A stretch of 64,000 nucleotides of DNA. Source: Avipropionibacterium sp050157065 (GTDB lineage Bacteria; Actinomycetota; Actinomycetes; Propionibacteriales; Propionibacteriaceae). Below are positions 7,835 through 16,179 of the stretch, piece by piece (the stretch's first letter is position 1; each line of letters starts with the position of its first letter). A program made the translations under genes and the position numbers. The stretch lies in assembly GCA_050157065.1 (NCBI GenBank), contig CP189573.1; one strand, 5' to 3'. Under the pieces are notes generated by a model, which saw only the letters and a program-made list of their open reading frames with translations, ran no database searches and had not been told where the DNA came from.

Positions 7835-9214
7835 CTACCCGACGGGCTGGTCGGCCAGCAGGTCGTGCGCCGCGTACGAGGCCAGGGCACCGCTCAACAC
7901 GGTGTGCGGGAGGTCGGCCCCGCCACGCGAGTGCGGTCCGGCCAGGAACACTCCCGCTGCGGTGCTGCGGATCGGTGGTCGGCGCAGTGCGGTGCGGGCG
8001 CCGCGCCAGGCGACACCGGCTCCGGGGTCGGGCCGGGCCCGGGTCCAGTCGTGGGTGCTGGTGACGATCCGGCCGTCGGCCAACGGTCGGGTCCAGCTGA
8101 TCACCGGGCCCCGGTCGGTGTGCCGGATGGTCTCGGTCGGTTCGGACTCGGCGTCGGGGGTCACGTCGGCCGCGGCTGCGGCGTCGGCTGTGGAGTTGAC
8201 CTCGTGACTGGTCAGCGGGGCGAGTGCCGGCCGGGTCCGGCCGAGGGCTCGCCGTTCGACGGCGGCCGCCCGCCCCAGTAGTGGCAGGCCCTCCCACGGC
8301 TGGGTGGCGAGGATGACCGTACGGCCCAGGAACGTCCCGGCGGTGGTGGTGACCCGGTGGCGGTCACCGGGGTCGGCTGGGTCGGGGCCGAGGGCGTCGA
8401 TCGAGGTGACCGTGGTGTCGAGCTCGACCCGGATCCGTCGCTGGCCGACCCGGTCGACCAGCCGGTCCAGCAGGGTGGAGGTCCGGTCGGGACGGCCTCC
8501 GGTGGTCATCATCCAGCGGCCGAACCGTCGCTCGGTCGACAGCGAGACCGCACACCAACCGGGGGTGCGTCGCGGGTCCGACCCCAGCTGCCAGGCGGTC
8601 AGGTTGATCATGGCCGCCAGATGCGGGTGGTCGATCGCCTTGGCCAGGTCGGCGACGGTACGGCCCGGCTGCAGGACCGCCTTCTTGGCGCGCAGTTGGT
8701 CGGCGTCGACGAGTTCGGCTTCACCACCGAGCGGTCGCAGCACCTGCCACACCTGGTCGAGGTGGTCGACCAGGTCACGCCAACGGTCGGCGATCGCGGT
8801 GCCGTACGCCTGCGACAGCACCGTGTACTGCAGTCCACGGTCGGCCGGCATCACCAGTTGGCCGCCGTCGGCGAACTCGTGGCGGGGGGCCGGCGCGGGC
8901 ACCAGGGCCTGGTCGGCACGGGCCAGTTCGTCGTCGAAGGTGCGGCCGCTCTTGCGGAACAGGTCACGCCAGGGCGCCGGGAAGGTGATCATGCCCGGCC
9001 AGTCGTCGACCTCGACGTCCGAGCCGGGGCCGTCGGCGTCCTTGCCGGACGGGCCAGGGGTGAGCCGGTACGGGGCCAGGCGACCACCCAATCGGTCGGC
9101 GGCCTCCAGCAGCAGCACCCGGTGCCGGTTCTTGGCCAGCCGGACCGCCGCCGCGAGGCCCGCCAAGGAGCCGCCGACGACGATGGCGTCGAAGACCTGG
9201 TCGGGCTCAGCCAT
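7835..9214 (-). CDS. FAD-dependent amine-oxidase/phytoene-desaturase-like oxidoreductase
   Basis: A 459-residue flavoprotein. An N-terminal Rossmann motif VVGGSLAGLAAAVRLAK (about 12-28) followed by VLLLEAADRLGGRL places it in the NAD(P)-binding-like/flavin amine oxidase superfamily, with protoporphyrinogen oxidase and phytoene desaturase. The C-terminal FAD motif reads GVFLAGPHSRGGADLPHTVLSGALASYAAHDLL. The substrate cannot be decided; related actinobacterial genes are often annotated simply as NAD(P)-binding proteins. Its ATG overlaps the end of the DUF4126 gene by 8 nt, so the two are translationally coupled in one operon. A prenyl synthase is encoded 3 kb away, but no carotenoid cluster is present. 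Confidence 0.8.
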   Translation of the reverse strand: MAEPDQVFDAIVVGGSLAGLAAAVRLAKNRHRVLLLEAADRLGGRLAPYRLTPGPSGKDADGPGSDVEVDDWPGMITFPAPWRDLFRKSGRTFDDELARADQALVPAPAPRHEFADGGQLVMPADRGLQYTVLSQAYGTAIADRWRDLVDHLDQVWQVLRPLGGEAELVDADQLRAKKAVLQPGRTVADLAKAIDHPHLAAMINLTAWQLGSDPRRTPGWCAVSLSTERRFGRWMMTTGGRPDRTSTLLDRLVDRVGQRRIRVELDTTVTSIDALGPDPADPGDRHRVTTTAGTFLGRTVILATQPWEGLPLLGRAAAVERRALGRTRPALAPLTSHEVNSTADAAAAADVTPDAESEPTETIRHTDRGPVISWTRPLADGRIVTSTHDWTRARPDPGAGVAWRGARTALRRPPIRSTAAGVFLAGPHSRGGADLPHTVLSGALASYAAHDLLADQPVG

Positions 9215-9833
9215 CGGTCTCGTCCCGACCCTCGGCCGATGTGCTGCCGGCTCGCCGGCGTCGCTGCCAGTCGCGGAAGCCGCGCCACCCCTTGCGGACC
9301 CGGCCCGCGCTCCTGACCAGGACCACCAGGCCGATCACGAGCACGACGGCGGTGATGATCGCCACCGGGATCGGGAACAGGACGACACCGACGGTGGCGC
9401 CGACGACCGAGACGTCACCGAACACCGAGGCGCCGATGTTGGTGGCCGGTTCGGGGGAGGTGTTGATCGCCAACCGCAGGCCGGCCTTGGTCAGGTGGCT
9501 GAGCAGGGCGGTGACACCGCCGACGGCGGCCAGCGTGATCGTCCACAGGTCGCCGTTCGCCCCGGCCAGCAGGGCACCGATCACGGCACCGATGACGGGC
9601 CGGATGATGGTGGAGACGGTGTCCCAGATCGAATCCAGGTAAGGAATCTTGTCGGCGACCACCTCGAGCACGGTGAGGACGGCCATCACGATCAGGACGT
9701 CGGTGCGCTGCAGTCCCTCCGGGATCTGGCTGAAGCCGGCGAACCGACCCAGCAGCCCGAGGATCAGCGTCGTGGCGTACGCGTTGATGCCACTGGCCCA
9801 ACCACTGGTGAAAGCGAGCGGGAGCACCTCCAT
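9207..9833 (-). CDS. DUF4126-like integral membrane protein
   Basis: A 208-residue protein that starts SGWASGINAYATTLILGLLGR, a typical DUF4126 opening. Further hydrophobic segments follow: LIVMAVLTVLEVVADKIP, a Gly/Ala-rich pair (VIGAVIGALLAG and TLAAVGGVTALLSHL), and a long C-terminal helix (PVAIITAVVLVIGLVVLV), then a basic tail. About five to six membrane spans. Function unknown; the N-terminus suggests a transporter-like fold, but that is inference. The ATG is 6 nt from a TAGGCT box (complement of 9840-9845), a leaderless start, and it leads the two-gene operon with the flavoprotein. Confidence 0.8.
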   Translation of the reverse strand: MEVLPLAFTSGWASGINAYATTLILGLLGRFAGFSQIPEGLQRTDVLIVMAVLTVLEVVADKIPYLDSIWDTVSTIIRPVIGAVIGALLAGANGDLWTITLAAVGGVTALLSHLTKAGLRLAINTSPEPATNIGASVFGDVSVVGATVGVVLFPIPVAIITAVVLVIGLVVLVRSAGRVRKGWRGFRDWQRRRRAGSTSAEGRDETDG

Positions 9834-9912
9834 GGAGGGAGCCTAACCTGCGCCCAGTAGCCTGCCTGTGACTCGGGGACCGACTGGCTGGACGACTGAC
9901 GAAGGAGTTGTC

Positions 9913-12804
9913 GTGAGCAATGGGATTTCGAGGCGGACGGTGTTGGCCGGCACGGGAGTGGTCGGGCTGGCAGCAGCGATGAACGGACTGTGGGCCGACT
10001 GGGCGGCCGCGGCGCCACCGCTGACCGATGCCGAGCTCGAGGCGATGCGGCAACGCTGGGTCGACCTGATCACCGGGCGCACCATGGTCGATCCCGGCTC
10101 CGAGGTGTTCGCCGCACCCTTGGCCGAGCTTGATCAGGAGGTGGAAGACTTCCTGGCCCAGCTCGACACCTCGCCCGATCGCGACCGGATCTTCCTTGAT
10201 CGGCCCCTCGACACCTCCGGCGGCGTCGACGGCACCCACGGCCGGCTCACCAAGATCGCCACGGCATGGGCGACCCCCGGCTCGGCACACCATCAGGACG
10301 ACGACCTGGTGGGCGTGGTGACCGCCGGGCTCCGGGACGCCAACCGGCTCGTCTACCACGAGGGCCAGCCCGAGTTCGGCAACTGGTGGTCCTGGGAGAT
10401 CGGGGCGTCGCGCGCCCTGGCCGACGCGATGGCGATCATGTACGAACACATCGACGCGGCCGACCTGGCGGCCTACTGTGCCGCCATCGACCACTTCGTG
10501 CCCGACCCGTACCTGCAGTTCATGCCGCCGCGGGAGCGGGTCGTGTCGACCGGCGCCAACCGCGTCGACCTGTGCCAGGCGGTGATCATCCGCTCCATCG
10601 TCGGGGCCGACGTCCCTCGATTGCAGCACGCGGTGGCCGGACTGTCCGACACCTGGCAGTACGTCACGACCGGCGACGGCTTCTTCCGCGACGGCTCGTT
10701 CGTCCAGCACTCGACGATCGGCTACACCGGCACGTACGGCGTGGTGCTGCTCGGCGGGTTGTCGAAGCTGTTCGCGTTGGTGGCCGGCACCGGCCACGAC
10801 ATCAACGACCCCACCCGGGTGATCCTCGACGAGTCCGTCGAGGCCTCGTACGCGCCGGTGATCTGGCGGGGCCAGATGATGGATGCCGTACGTGGGCGGG
10901 CGATCTCGCGCGAGGGCTCACCGAGCCATGTCGACGGTGACGCGGCGATCGAGGCCATCCTGCGGCTGACCGGAGCGGTGGACGACGAGCTCGGCGACCG
11001 CTGGCGCGGGCTGTGCCGGCAGTGGATCGAGGCACCTCGTACCGAGGGGGTGCACGACATCCTCGACGGCGCTTCGGTGGTGCGGACCGCGATGGTGCAC
11101 GACCTGTTGTCGTCCGACATCGAGCCGCGGCCCGATGCGGGTGGGCCACGCCTGTTCCCGGGGATGGACCGGCTGGTGCACCGCGGCGCCGACAACCGGT
11201 GGGCGCTGACGGTGGCGATGTGTTCCAACCGGATCTCGTGGTACGAGTGTGGCAACGGCGAGAACGACCTGGGCTACCAGACCAGTTCCGGGATGACGTA
11301 CCTCTACCTGGACGACCAGGGGGAGCACTTCGACGACCAGTTCTGGCCCACCAGTGACCTCACCGCACCACCGGGGACCACCGTCGACACGGTGCCGTTG
11401 CCGCCGCGGGTGGAGGGGCAGTGGGGCTCGGGCCTGCCCGACAACGAGTGGACCGGTGGGGCCACGCTGGCCGAGTGGTCGCTGGCCGGGCAACACCTGA
11501 TCGGACCCGGCTCGACCGGTCTGCACGCACGCAAGACCTGGCTCGCCGGCGAGGACGTGATCATCTGCCTCGGCTCCGACATCACCACCGCTCCCGACGT
11601 GGACCGGACCACGGTCGTCGCGGCGCACGACGCCCACGTCAACGACGGCAAGCACGCCGACACAAACTTCGGCACCGCCGCGACGCTGTTGATCAAGGGC
11701 ATCGCCTCGGCCGGCTCCGACTACCACCGGCAGACCTTCCTCGCCTTCGACCCGGCGCCGACGGCCACCGACGACGCGACCATCACCCTCGACATCGCAG
11801 CCCGCGTGGCCGACTCGAACGGCACCGAGTCATGGCTCGACGTGTACCTGGCCGAGGACTTCGACGAAGCGACGGTCACCTGGCGGACGAAGCCGGCCAT
11901 CGGTGAACGCCTGGGCCGGGTGGAGGTGTCCGGGCCGTTCGCACAACGGACGCTGGACCTCTCCGATTCATTGCGGGACAAGGTTTCGGCGGGGGAGCGG
12001 ATCGTACTGGCCCTGGTGCAGGACCTGCCCGACGGGGTGAACGCCGGACTGTCGGTCGAGGTGCGCAGCCGCGAGACCAATGCCGCTCCGGTACTGACGG
12101 TGGCGGTGCCGCAGCCGACGGGTCGGACCAAGTCGGTGGTGGAGCACCGCAACCTCGGCACCGACGGTGGTCGCCTCCTGCTAGACGGTGACGAGGTGTC
12201 GGCGCCGGTCACGGTGACCGACCCGACGTGGGCCCACCTCGACGGGACCGCGGGGTACGTCTTCCTCGAGCCGGGGCAGATCAACGCTTCCGTCGCCACC
12301 CGGTCGGGCTCGTGGTCGCGCATCCACGGCAGCGGCAGCGAGACCGTGCACGAACGCAGCTACGCCACCATCGAGGTGCAGCACCCGGCCGGCGGTGAGG
12401 CCGGCTACGCCTACCTGGTGCTGCCGCAGGCCGACGAGGCGACGACCCGGGCCCGGGCCGACGAGCCGGGCGTCAAGGTGCTGGCGAACACCGCGACCGC
12501 CCAAGGCGTCGTCGTCGGTGACCTGACGGCGGCCAACTTCTGGCAACCGGGCACGGTCGGGCCGATCACCGCCGACAAGCCGGCCTGCGTGATGTTCCGC
12601 CGTGACCGGGAGAATGCGTGGGTGTCGGTGAGCGACCCGACCCAGCAGGCGGCCACGGTGACGGTGCAACTGCAAGGCGGCGTCTACGCCCGCGTCGACG
12701 GCGAGGGCGTCTCGATGTCGCGCTCCGGTCGGGCCACCGTGCTCGAGGTCGACGTCGCCGACCGTGGCGGTGTCCCGGTGGAGGTCCAACTCCTGCGGAG
12801 CTGA
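9913..12804 (+). CDS. Tat-exported polysaccharide lyase family 8 with nested DNRLRE-like domain
   Basis: A 963-residue secreted enzyme. GTG 9913 follows GAAGGAG. The signal SRRTVLAGTG (6-15) plus a hydrophobic stretch ending AAAA is a twin-arginine peptide. The alpha/alpha-toroid has NWWSWEIGASRAL, and the PL8 catalytic triad is visible as Asn216 (TGAN), His266 (DGSFVQH) and Tyr275, with the same 50- and 9-residue spacings as hyaluronate lyase. PL8 enzymes cleave hyaluronan, chondroitin, xanthan or alginate by beta-elimination; the substrate here is unknown. Residues about 568-735 (HDAHVNDGKHADTNFGT ... APVLTVAV) look like a DNRLRE beta-sandwich placed between the LGSDI strand and VVEHRNL, which are adjacent in other PL8 enzymes. 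No sugar transporter is nearby. Confidence 0.88.
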   Translation: MSNGISRRTVLAGTGVVGLAAAMNGLWADWAAAAPPLTDAELEAMRQRWVDLITGRTMVDPGSEVFAAPLAELDQEVEDFLAQLDTSPDRDRIFLDRPLDTSGGVDGTHGRLTKIATAWATPGSAHHQDDDLVGVVTAGLRDANRLVYHEGQPEFGNWWSWEIGASRALADAMAIMYEHIDAADLAAYCAAIDHFVPDPYLQFMPPRERVVSTGANRVDLCQAVIIRSIVGADVPRLQHAVAGLSDTWQYVTTGDGFFRDGSFVQHSTIGYTGTYGVVLLGGLSKLFALVAGTGHDINDPTRVILDESVEASYAPVIWRGQMMDAVRGRAISREGSPSHVDGDAAIEAILRLTGAVDDELGDRWRGLCRQWIEAPRTEGVHDILDGASVVRTAMVHDLLSSDIEPRPDAGGPRLFPGMDRLVHRGADNRWALTVAMCSNRISWYECGNGENDLGYQTSSGMTYLYLDDQGEHFDDQFWPTSDLTAPPGTTVDTVPLPPRVEGQWGSGLPDNEWTGGATLAEWSLAGQHLIGPGSTGLHARKTWLAGEDVIICLGSDITTAPDVDRTTVVAAHDAHVNDGKHADTNFGTAATLLIKGIASAGSDYHRQTFLAFDPAPTATDDATITLDIAARVADSNGTESWLDVYLAEDFDEATVTWRTKPAIGERLGRVEVSGPFAQRTLDLSDSLRDKVSAGERIVLALVQDLPDGVNAGLSVEVRSRETNAAPVLTVAVPQPTGRTKSVVEHRNLGTDGGRLLLDGDEVSAPVTVTDPTWAHLDGTAGYVFLEPGQINASVATRSGSWSRIHGSGSETVHERSYATIEVQHPAGGEAGYAYLVLPQADEATTRARADEPGVKVLANTATAQGVVVGDLTAANFWQPGTVGPITADKPACVMFRRDRENAWVSVSDPTQQAATVTVQLQGGVYARVDGEGVSMSRSGRATVLEVDVADRGGVPVEVQLLRS

Positions 12805-12849
12805 CGTCCCTCGAGCTGTCGACAGGCATGCTTGTCCGGAGGAGGAATG

Positions 12850-13665
12850 ATGACCGAGGCGATCAAGCTGACCGGTGCCCAGCAGACCATGCTCGGCACC
12901 CTGGGCCACCGGGTACGTGATGCCCGCTCGCCCCGGCCGGTGCTCGATGACACGGCGGCGGTCGAGATCGCCGAGCGGATCGGGCATCCGTTCACCGATG
13001 ATGCGGGGCACGACCCTCGACAGGCCTTGGTGAGCGTGGCCCGCTGTCGACAGATCGATGACTGGGCACGACCTTTCCTTCATCAGCACCCGGACGCGGT
13101 CGTGCTGCACCTCGGGTCGGGGGTGGACACCCGCCGTGACCGGCTCCGACCCGGACCGGGGGTCAGCTGGTTCGAGGTGGACCATCCCGACGTGATCGCG
13201 TTGCGACGCAAGATCATCCCGGCGCCGCCGTCGGTCACGCTGATCGGTGCCGACGTGACCGACCTGACCTGGCTCGACCCGATCCCGACCGGACGGCCGA
13301 CCCTCGTCGTCGCCGAGGGCTTGTCGATGTACCTGCCACCCAAGAAGGGACTGGCGTTGGTGGCCCGACTGGTCGAACGGTTCGACGGTGAGTTGATCAT
13401 GGACGTGAACGGCTCGGCCGGCCGGCTGGGGCAGGTGACCAACCGCAACGTACGGCAGTCCCGGGCCCGGTGGCGCTGGTTCGTCAACGACCCGCGGACG
13501 CTGGAGCGGACCGGGGCCACGGTGCAACAGACCCGGGCCAACGTCGACCTGCTCCGGCAGTACGCGCCCGGCCGGCTGTCGCTGCAGCACCAACTCGGGC
13601 TGGGGGTGCTCGGCGCCGTGGGCTTCGGTCGGCGGGCGGGCCAGGTCGTCCGCCTCGCCATCTGA
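12850..13665 (+). CDS. LCM/PPM1-type SAM-dependent methyltransferase
   Basis: A 271-residue protein of the leucine carboxyl methyltransferase fold group. An N-terminal helix (TGAQQTMLGTL) and RPVLDDTAAVEIAE lead to R(Q)IDDW, then motif I VLHLGSGVDTR near 84-93, the acidic WFEVDHPDV, and VVAEGLSMYLP. Actinobacterial members often modify natural products or polyketides, but the substrate here is unknown. GGAGGAGG at 12838-12845 fits ATG 12850 better than the adjacent ATG 12847. It lies 45 bp after the lyase on the same strand, with its own ribosome-binding site. Confidence 0.85.
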   Translation: MTEAIKLTGAQQTMLGTLGHRVRDARSPRPVLDDTAAVEIAERIGHPFTDDAGHDPRQALVSVARCRQIDDWARPFLHQHPDAVVLHLGSGVDTRRDRLRPGPGVSWFEVDHPDVIALRRKIIPAPPSVTLIGADVTDLTWLDPIPTGRPTLVVAEGLSMYLPPKKGLALVARLVERFDGELIMDVNGSAGRLGQVTNRNVRQSRARWRWFVNDPRTLERTGATVQQTRANVDLLRQYAPGRLSLQHQLGLGVLGAVGFGRRAGQVVRLAI

Positions 13666-13696
13666 GCTAGCGGTTCCAGCTGGTGCTGGCGAGCCC

Positions 13697-13750
13697 TTGA
13701 CGGGGTGCCCGGTCGTCGGTGTACAGTCATCACATCGAACATCTGTTCTA
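13697..13750 (+). promoter_or_regulatory. SOS promoter with LexA box
   Basis: TTGACG (13697-13702) and TACAGT (13722-13727) form a promoter with a 19-bp spacer. Directly downstream is TCGAACATCTGTTCTA (13735-13750), an SOS box with the GAAC-N4-GTTC core bound by actinobacterial LexA. The box covers the transcription start, so LexA would block initiation and damage would release it. It drives the DUF6504-HEPN pair. Confidence 0.85.
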
Positions 13751-13841
13751 TATGTCGGTGCTTGGGGAAGACCCGACGGCGGAACGGGTGGACGCAGCGT
13801 CTGCCATGTGTGCGCGACACGGCACCAGACGCCCGGGCCGG

Positions 13842-13881
13842 CCCCGGCGGCGGAGGACCTCGACCCCCTCCGCCGCCGGGG
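13842..13881 (+). terminator. Strong hairpin in the SOS leader (possible attenuator or sRNA end)
   Basis: A perfect 15-bp stem CCCCGGCGGCGGAGG / CCTCCGCCGCCGGGG with a 10-nt loop, followed by TCTCTCCC. It lies about 110 nt after the SOS box and 94 nt before the first gene, inside the 309-bp gap 13666-13974. Nothing else was recognised in that gap: a small ORF starting at 13752 has no ribosome-binding site. Confidence 0.55.
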
Positions 13882-13974
13882 TCTCTCCCACCTCGGGTCG
13901 AGGAAACGAACGACGGACAACCAGCCCGGCACCACCCCGGGCGACTCGACCAGACGGGGAGTGGCGACCAGATC

Positions 13975-14310
13975 ATGCGGCTGTGTGACGAACCCATCGA
14001 CGTACGCGGCGGCGCCGACGGCGACCCGGCGCAGTTCCTGTGGCGCGACCGGCTGTGGCGGGTGCTGCGGGTGCAGGCCAGCTGGACCGAGACCGGGACC
14101 TGGTGGGACGGCCCCCACGCCCGAGCCATGCGTGGCGATGAGCAGGGGGCCGGTGTGGACGGCCACGACCTGCTGGCGGAGGAGACGATCTGGCGGGTCG
14201 AAGCGGCGCGTGGTCGCCAGAGTGACGTGGGGGTCTACGAGCTGGCCCAGGTGGTCGCCGGATCCCCGGCCGATCGTGGCAGCTGGCGACTCCGCAGGGT
14301 GCTCGACTGA
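13975..14310 (+). CDS. DUF6504 family protein of the SOS locus
   Basis: A 111-residue protein with the DUF6504 features WRDRLWRVLRV near the N-terminus, then ETIWRVEAARG and GVYEL. Members are small proteins coded beside error-prone polymerase genes in actinobacteria; biochemical role unknown. It is the first gene after the SOS promoter at 13697, so it is likely damage-inducible. ATG 13975 has a weak GGGGAG site upstream. Its stop overlaps the next start by one base (TGATG), which shows coupling to the HEPN gene. Confidence 0.8.
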   Translation: MRLCDEPIDVRGGADGDPAQFLWRDRLWRVLRVQASWTETGTWWDGPHARAMRGDEQGAGVDGHDLLAEETIWRVEAARGRQSDVGVYELAQVVAGSPADRGSWRLRRVLD

Positions 14311-14744
14311 TGGCCGCCACCGATCCCGGCTCCCGGCCGACCCCACCGTGGGCCCGCCGGTCCGGTGTCCCGATGGGGGTCCGCGTCGACCTGCAACGGG
14401 CCCGCGCCGCGCTCGTGGCGGCCGAGCTCGCCACGACTCCGGCCGAGCGGTACGTCGCAGCCCACCTGACGGCCCTGCGGGTGGCCGCGGTCGTGCTGGC
14501 CGTACGGGCCACCGGCTCGACCGCTGCCCGCTCCGGCCCGACCGACGTCTGGCAGCTGCTGGAACGGGTCGCCCCCGAGTACGCCGAGTGGGCCACCTTC
14601 TTCGCCGTCACCGCACCCCGACGGGAACTGATCACCGCCCACCCGGAACTGAACGTGGTCACCACCCGGGAGGCTGACGACCTGCTCCGCGATGCAGGGG
14701 CATTCCTTGCCCTGGTGGAGAATCGCTACGGACGCAGCGGTTGA
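14310..14744 (+). CDS. SAV_6107-family HEPN-domain protein
   Basis: A 144-residue all-helical protein with RARAALVAAELATTPAERYVAAHLTALRVAAVVLAVRAT in its first half and LERVAPEYAEWATFFA in the second. This matches the SAV_6107 HEPN group, which clusters with dnaE2 and dinB in actinobacteria. HEPN domains are often RNases or nucleic-acid partners, but the catalytic R-x4-6-H motif of RNase HEPNs is not evident here, so a structural role is as likely. Translationally coupled to DUF6504 and under the same SOS promoter. Its 3' end is only 15 bp from the stop of the convergent kinase gene. Confidence 0.8.
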   Translation: MAATDPGSRPTPPWARRSGVPMGVRVDLQRARAALVAAELATTPAERYVAAHLTALRVAAVVLAVRATGSTAARSGPTDVWQLLERVAPEYAEWATFFAVTAPRRELITAHPELNVVTTREADDLLRDAGAFLALVENRYGRSG

Positions 14745-14759
14745 GGTGTGCACCGATCA

Positions 14760-15326
14760 TCAGTGTCGCGGACTGTCCACCAAGGTTGCCAACTTGGAGG
14801 CAATCTTGGCGGAGGAGAGCGAGGCGGCGTCGAATGTCATCACGTCCTCGTCCGCCCCTGGTGTCTCCAGTCTGCGCTCGACGCGATCAATGACCTCGGC
14901 GGACAGTGCATGCCGTCCCGATCCGGTGAGCAACCTGCGCTCTTCGGTGACGCTGAGTGGGCAGTCCATCCATGCTGTTCGCACAGGCACGCCACAGGAC
15001 GCGCCGAACGCGACCCACAGGGCCCGGTCTCGTTTCGTCGGATTGACCCAGGAAAGGGCGACGCGACCTCGCCCTTCGGTGAAACACCGACGGATGCGTG
15101 CCTGAGCGATGCGAACCGTCTCGGGCCACTCTGTCATCGGGACGCCATGCTCTATCGCGAAACCACGTTCCTGATTGATGGTGTCAAGCTCGATGACGGT
15201 GAAACCGGATCGCTCCAGGTGTGTGGCGACACTGGACTTCCCGCTGTAGGGACGACCTGCGAGTACCAACAGCACACTCGTGTCGGGTCCTTCTTGGCCA
15301 TGTTGAGTCGAGGCGAGTTCGTTCAC
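14760..15326 (-). CDS. P-loop kinase (AAA_33/zeta-toxin-like)
   Basis: A 188-residue single-domain P-loop protein. Walker A is GRPYSGKS (24-31), followed by the ELDTINQ motif expected for substrate-binding in the kinase/zeta-toxin/polynucleotide-kinase group, then an arginine-rich lid (EERRLLTGSGRHALSAEVIDRVERR in pieces). The GTG start at 15326 has GAGGAG upstream and overlaps the previous gene's stop by 4 nt (GTGA). Base composition looks lower in G+C than the flanking SOS genes, and the pair runs against the locus, consistent with later insertion. The substrate (nucleotide, RNA 5' end or small molecule) is not decided by sequence. Confidence 0.75.
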   Translation of the reverse strand: MNELASTQHGQEGPDTSVLLVLAGRPYSGKSSVATHLERSGFTVIELDTINQERGFAIEHGVPMTEWPETVRIAQARIRRCFTEGRGRVALSWVNPTKRDRALWVAFGASCGVPVRTAWMDCPLSVTEERRLLTGSGRHALSAEVIDRVERRLETPGADEDVMTFDAASLSSAKIASKLATLVDSPRH

Positions 15327-16045
15327 CCGATCTCCTCTTCCGTGCTCGGGGACTGAAGCGACGCAGTGCACCACGTCTCGGGAACCATTGCCTGCTCACC
15401 ATCGAGCTGTCGGTGCCGAAAACGAACCAGGGACAACGAGCTGATCATGAACTCCACTGGCTCGATGCGACGGTTCGCCCGTACCCAGTCGACCAGGCCT
15501 TCCGGGTCGGCGACCCGGTCGGCGAAGTGCAACAGCGATGCATACCAGATGTTGCGCTTCATCCAGCCGTCCTCCAACCAAGCCTCCGACCCGAGCTCGC
15601 GCCGCAGTCGCGCCATCAGCTCCCATGCGGCGTGGTCGACCGGTTCCAGTTGAGCCAGGACGCCGGATCGGGTCAGGGTGAGTCCCGTGAAGAGCAGCCG
15701 AATCGGCTCGGTGTCGGCGGCCGCCCGCTCCATCGCCGTGCGCCAGACTGCTGCCACCGGATCGGTCGCAGCGGCGGTCTCGCGGTAACGCTCCAGCGCC
15801 CGCACTGTCAGGTGTGCCGTGTCGGGTCCACCCGTGTGGAAGTGTCCTCTCCCGGCGCGTTCCACCGTGGCCTGTGTCCACGAGCCAAACTGCTCTCGTA
15901 CGGCTTCGGGTGGAAACGCGACGACCGACACCGGCCATCGGCCGCCGTCGACCGGAGGCTCATCGCGGGAGTGGCTGCCGTCGAGCACCTTCGGAGCTCC
16001 GGCGTCGAAGAGGTCGTCGAAGACCGGGTTGTCCACCTTGTCCAC
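15323..16045 (-). CDS. Unknown protein, possibly 2H-phosphoesterase-like
   Basis: A 240-residue soluble protein. The region DTAHLTVRALERY contains one H-x-T motif (His78, Thr80), and later RLLFTGLTLTRSGVLAQ and the strand SSLSLVRFRHR resemble the two-lobed layout of LigT-like 2H phosphoesterases. The second position reads S-x-S where H-x-S/T is expected, so a catalytic site would be incomplete. I rate the assignment as tentative. The GTG start is leaderless, 6 nt after TAGATT (complement of 16052-16057). It is coupled by a GTGA overlap to the P-loop kinase, which suggests a two-protein unit acting on the same substrate. Confidence 0.6.
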   Translation of the reverse strand: MDKVDNPVFDDLFDAGAPKVLDGSHSRDEPPVDGGRWPVSVVAFPPEAVREQFGSWTQATVERAGRGHFHTGGPDTAHLTVRALERYRETAAATDPVAAVWRTAMERAAADTEPIRLLFTGLTLTRSGVLAQLEPVDHAAWELMARLRRELGSEAWLEDGWMKRNIWYASLLHFADRVADPEGLVDWVRANRRIEPVEFMISSLSLVRFRHRQLDGEQAMVPETWCTASLQSPSTEEEIG

Positions 16046-16104
16046 CCGGCCAATCTAGCCTGCTGACAGTCTGAGGTGGCCTGACTCACGAGGCTGACTT
16101 CGGC

Positions 16105-16153
16105 TTGACGGAACGGCTGGCGAGAGGTTCTACTAGGGAACACCTGTTCTATA
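16105..16153 (+). promoter_or_regulatory. SOS promoter of dnaE2
   Basis: TTGACG (16105-16110), 18-bp spacer, TCTACT (16129-16134), then GGGAACACCTGTTCTA with the LexA core GAAC-N4-GTTC at 16138-16149. The layout and much of the sequence (GAACA-CTGTTCTATAT) copy the other SOS promoter at 13697. The site covers the transcription start. GGGGAGG follows before GTG 16180. Confidence 0.85.
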
Positions 16154-16179
16154 TTGAGGGACTCTCTGGGGAGGAAGCC

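Noticed and set aside
7762..7890. 43-codon N-terminal extension of the helicase
   Set aside because: Would overlap the neighbouring flavoprotein gene and lacks a ribosome-binding site; the TTG at 7761 has GGAGGGG upstream and begins where the family homology begins.
13752..13988. 78-codon ORF in the SOS leader
   Set aside because: No ribosome-binding site, crosses the 15-bp hairpin and overlaps the DUF6504 start; its sequence is Arg/Pro-rich and looks random.
12181..14346. Minus-strand ORF of 721 codons
   Set aside because: Runs antisense through the lyase end, the methyltransferase and the SOS genes; no motif.
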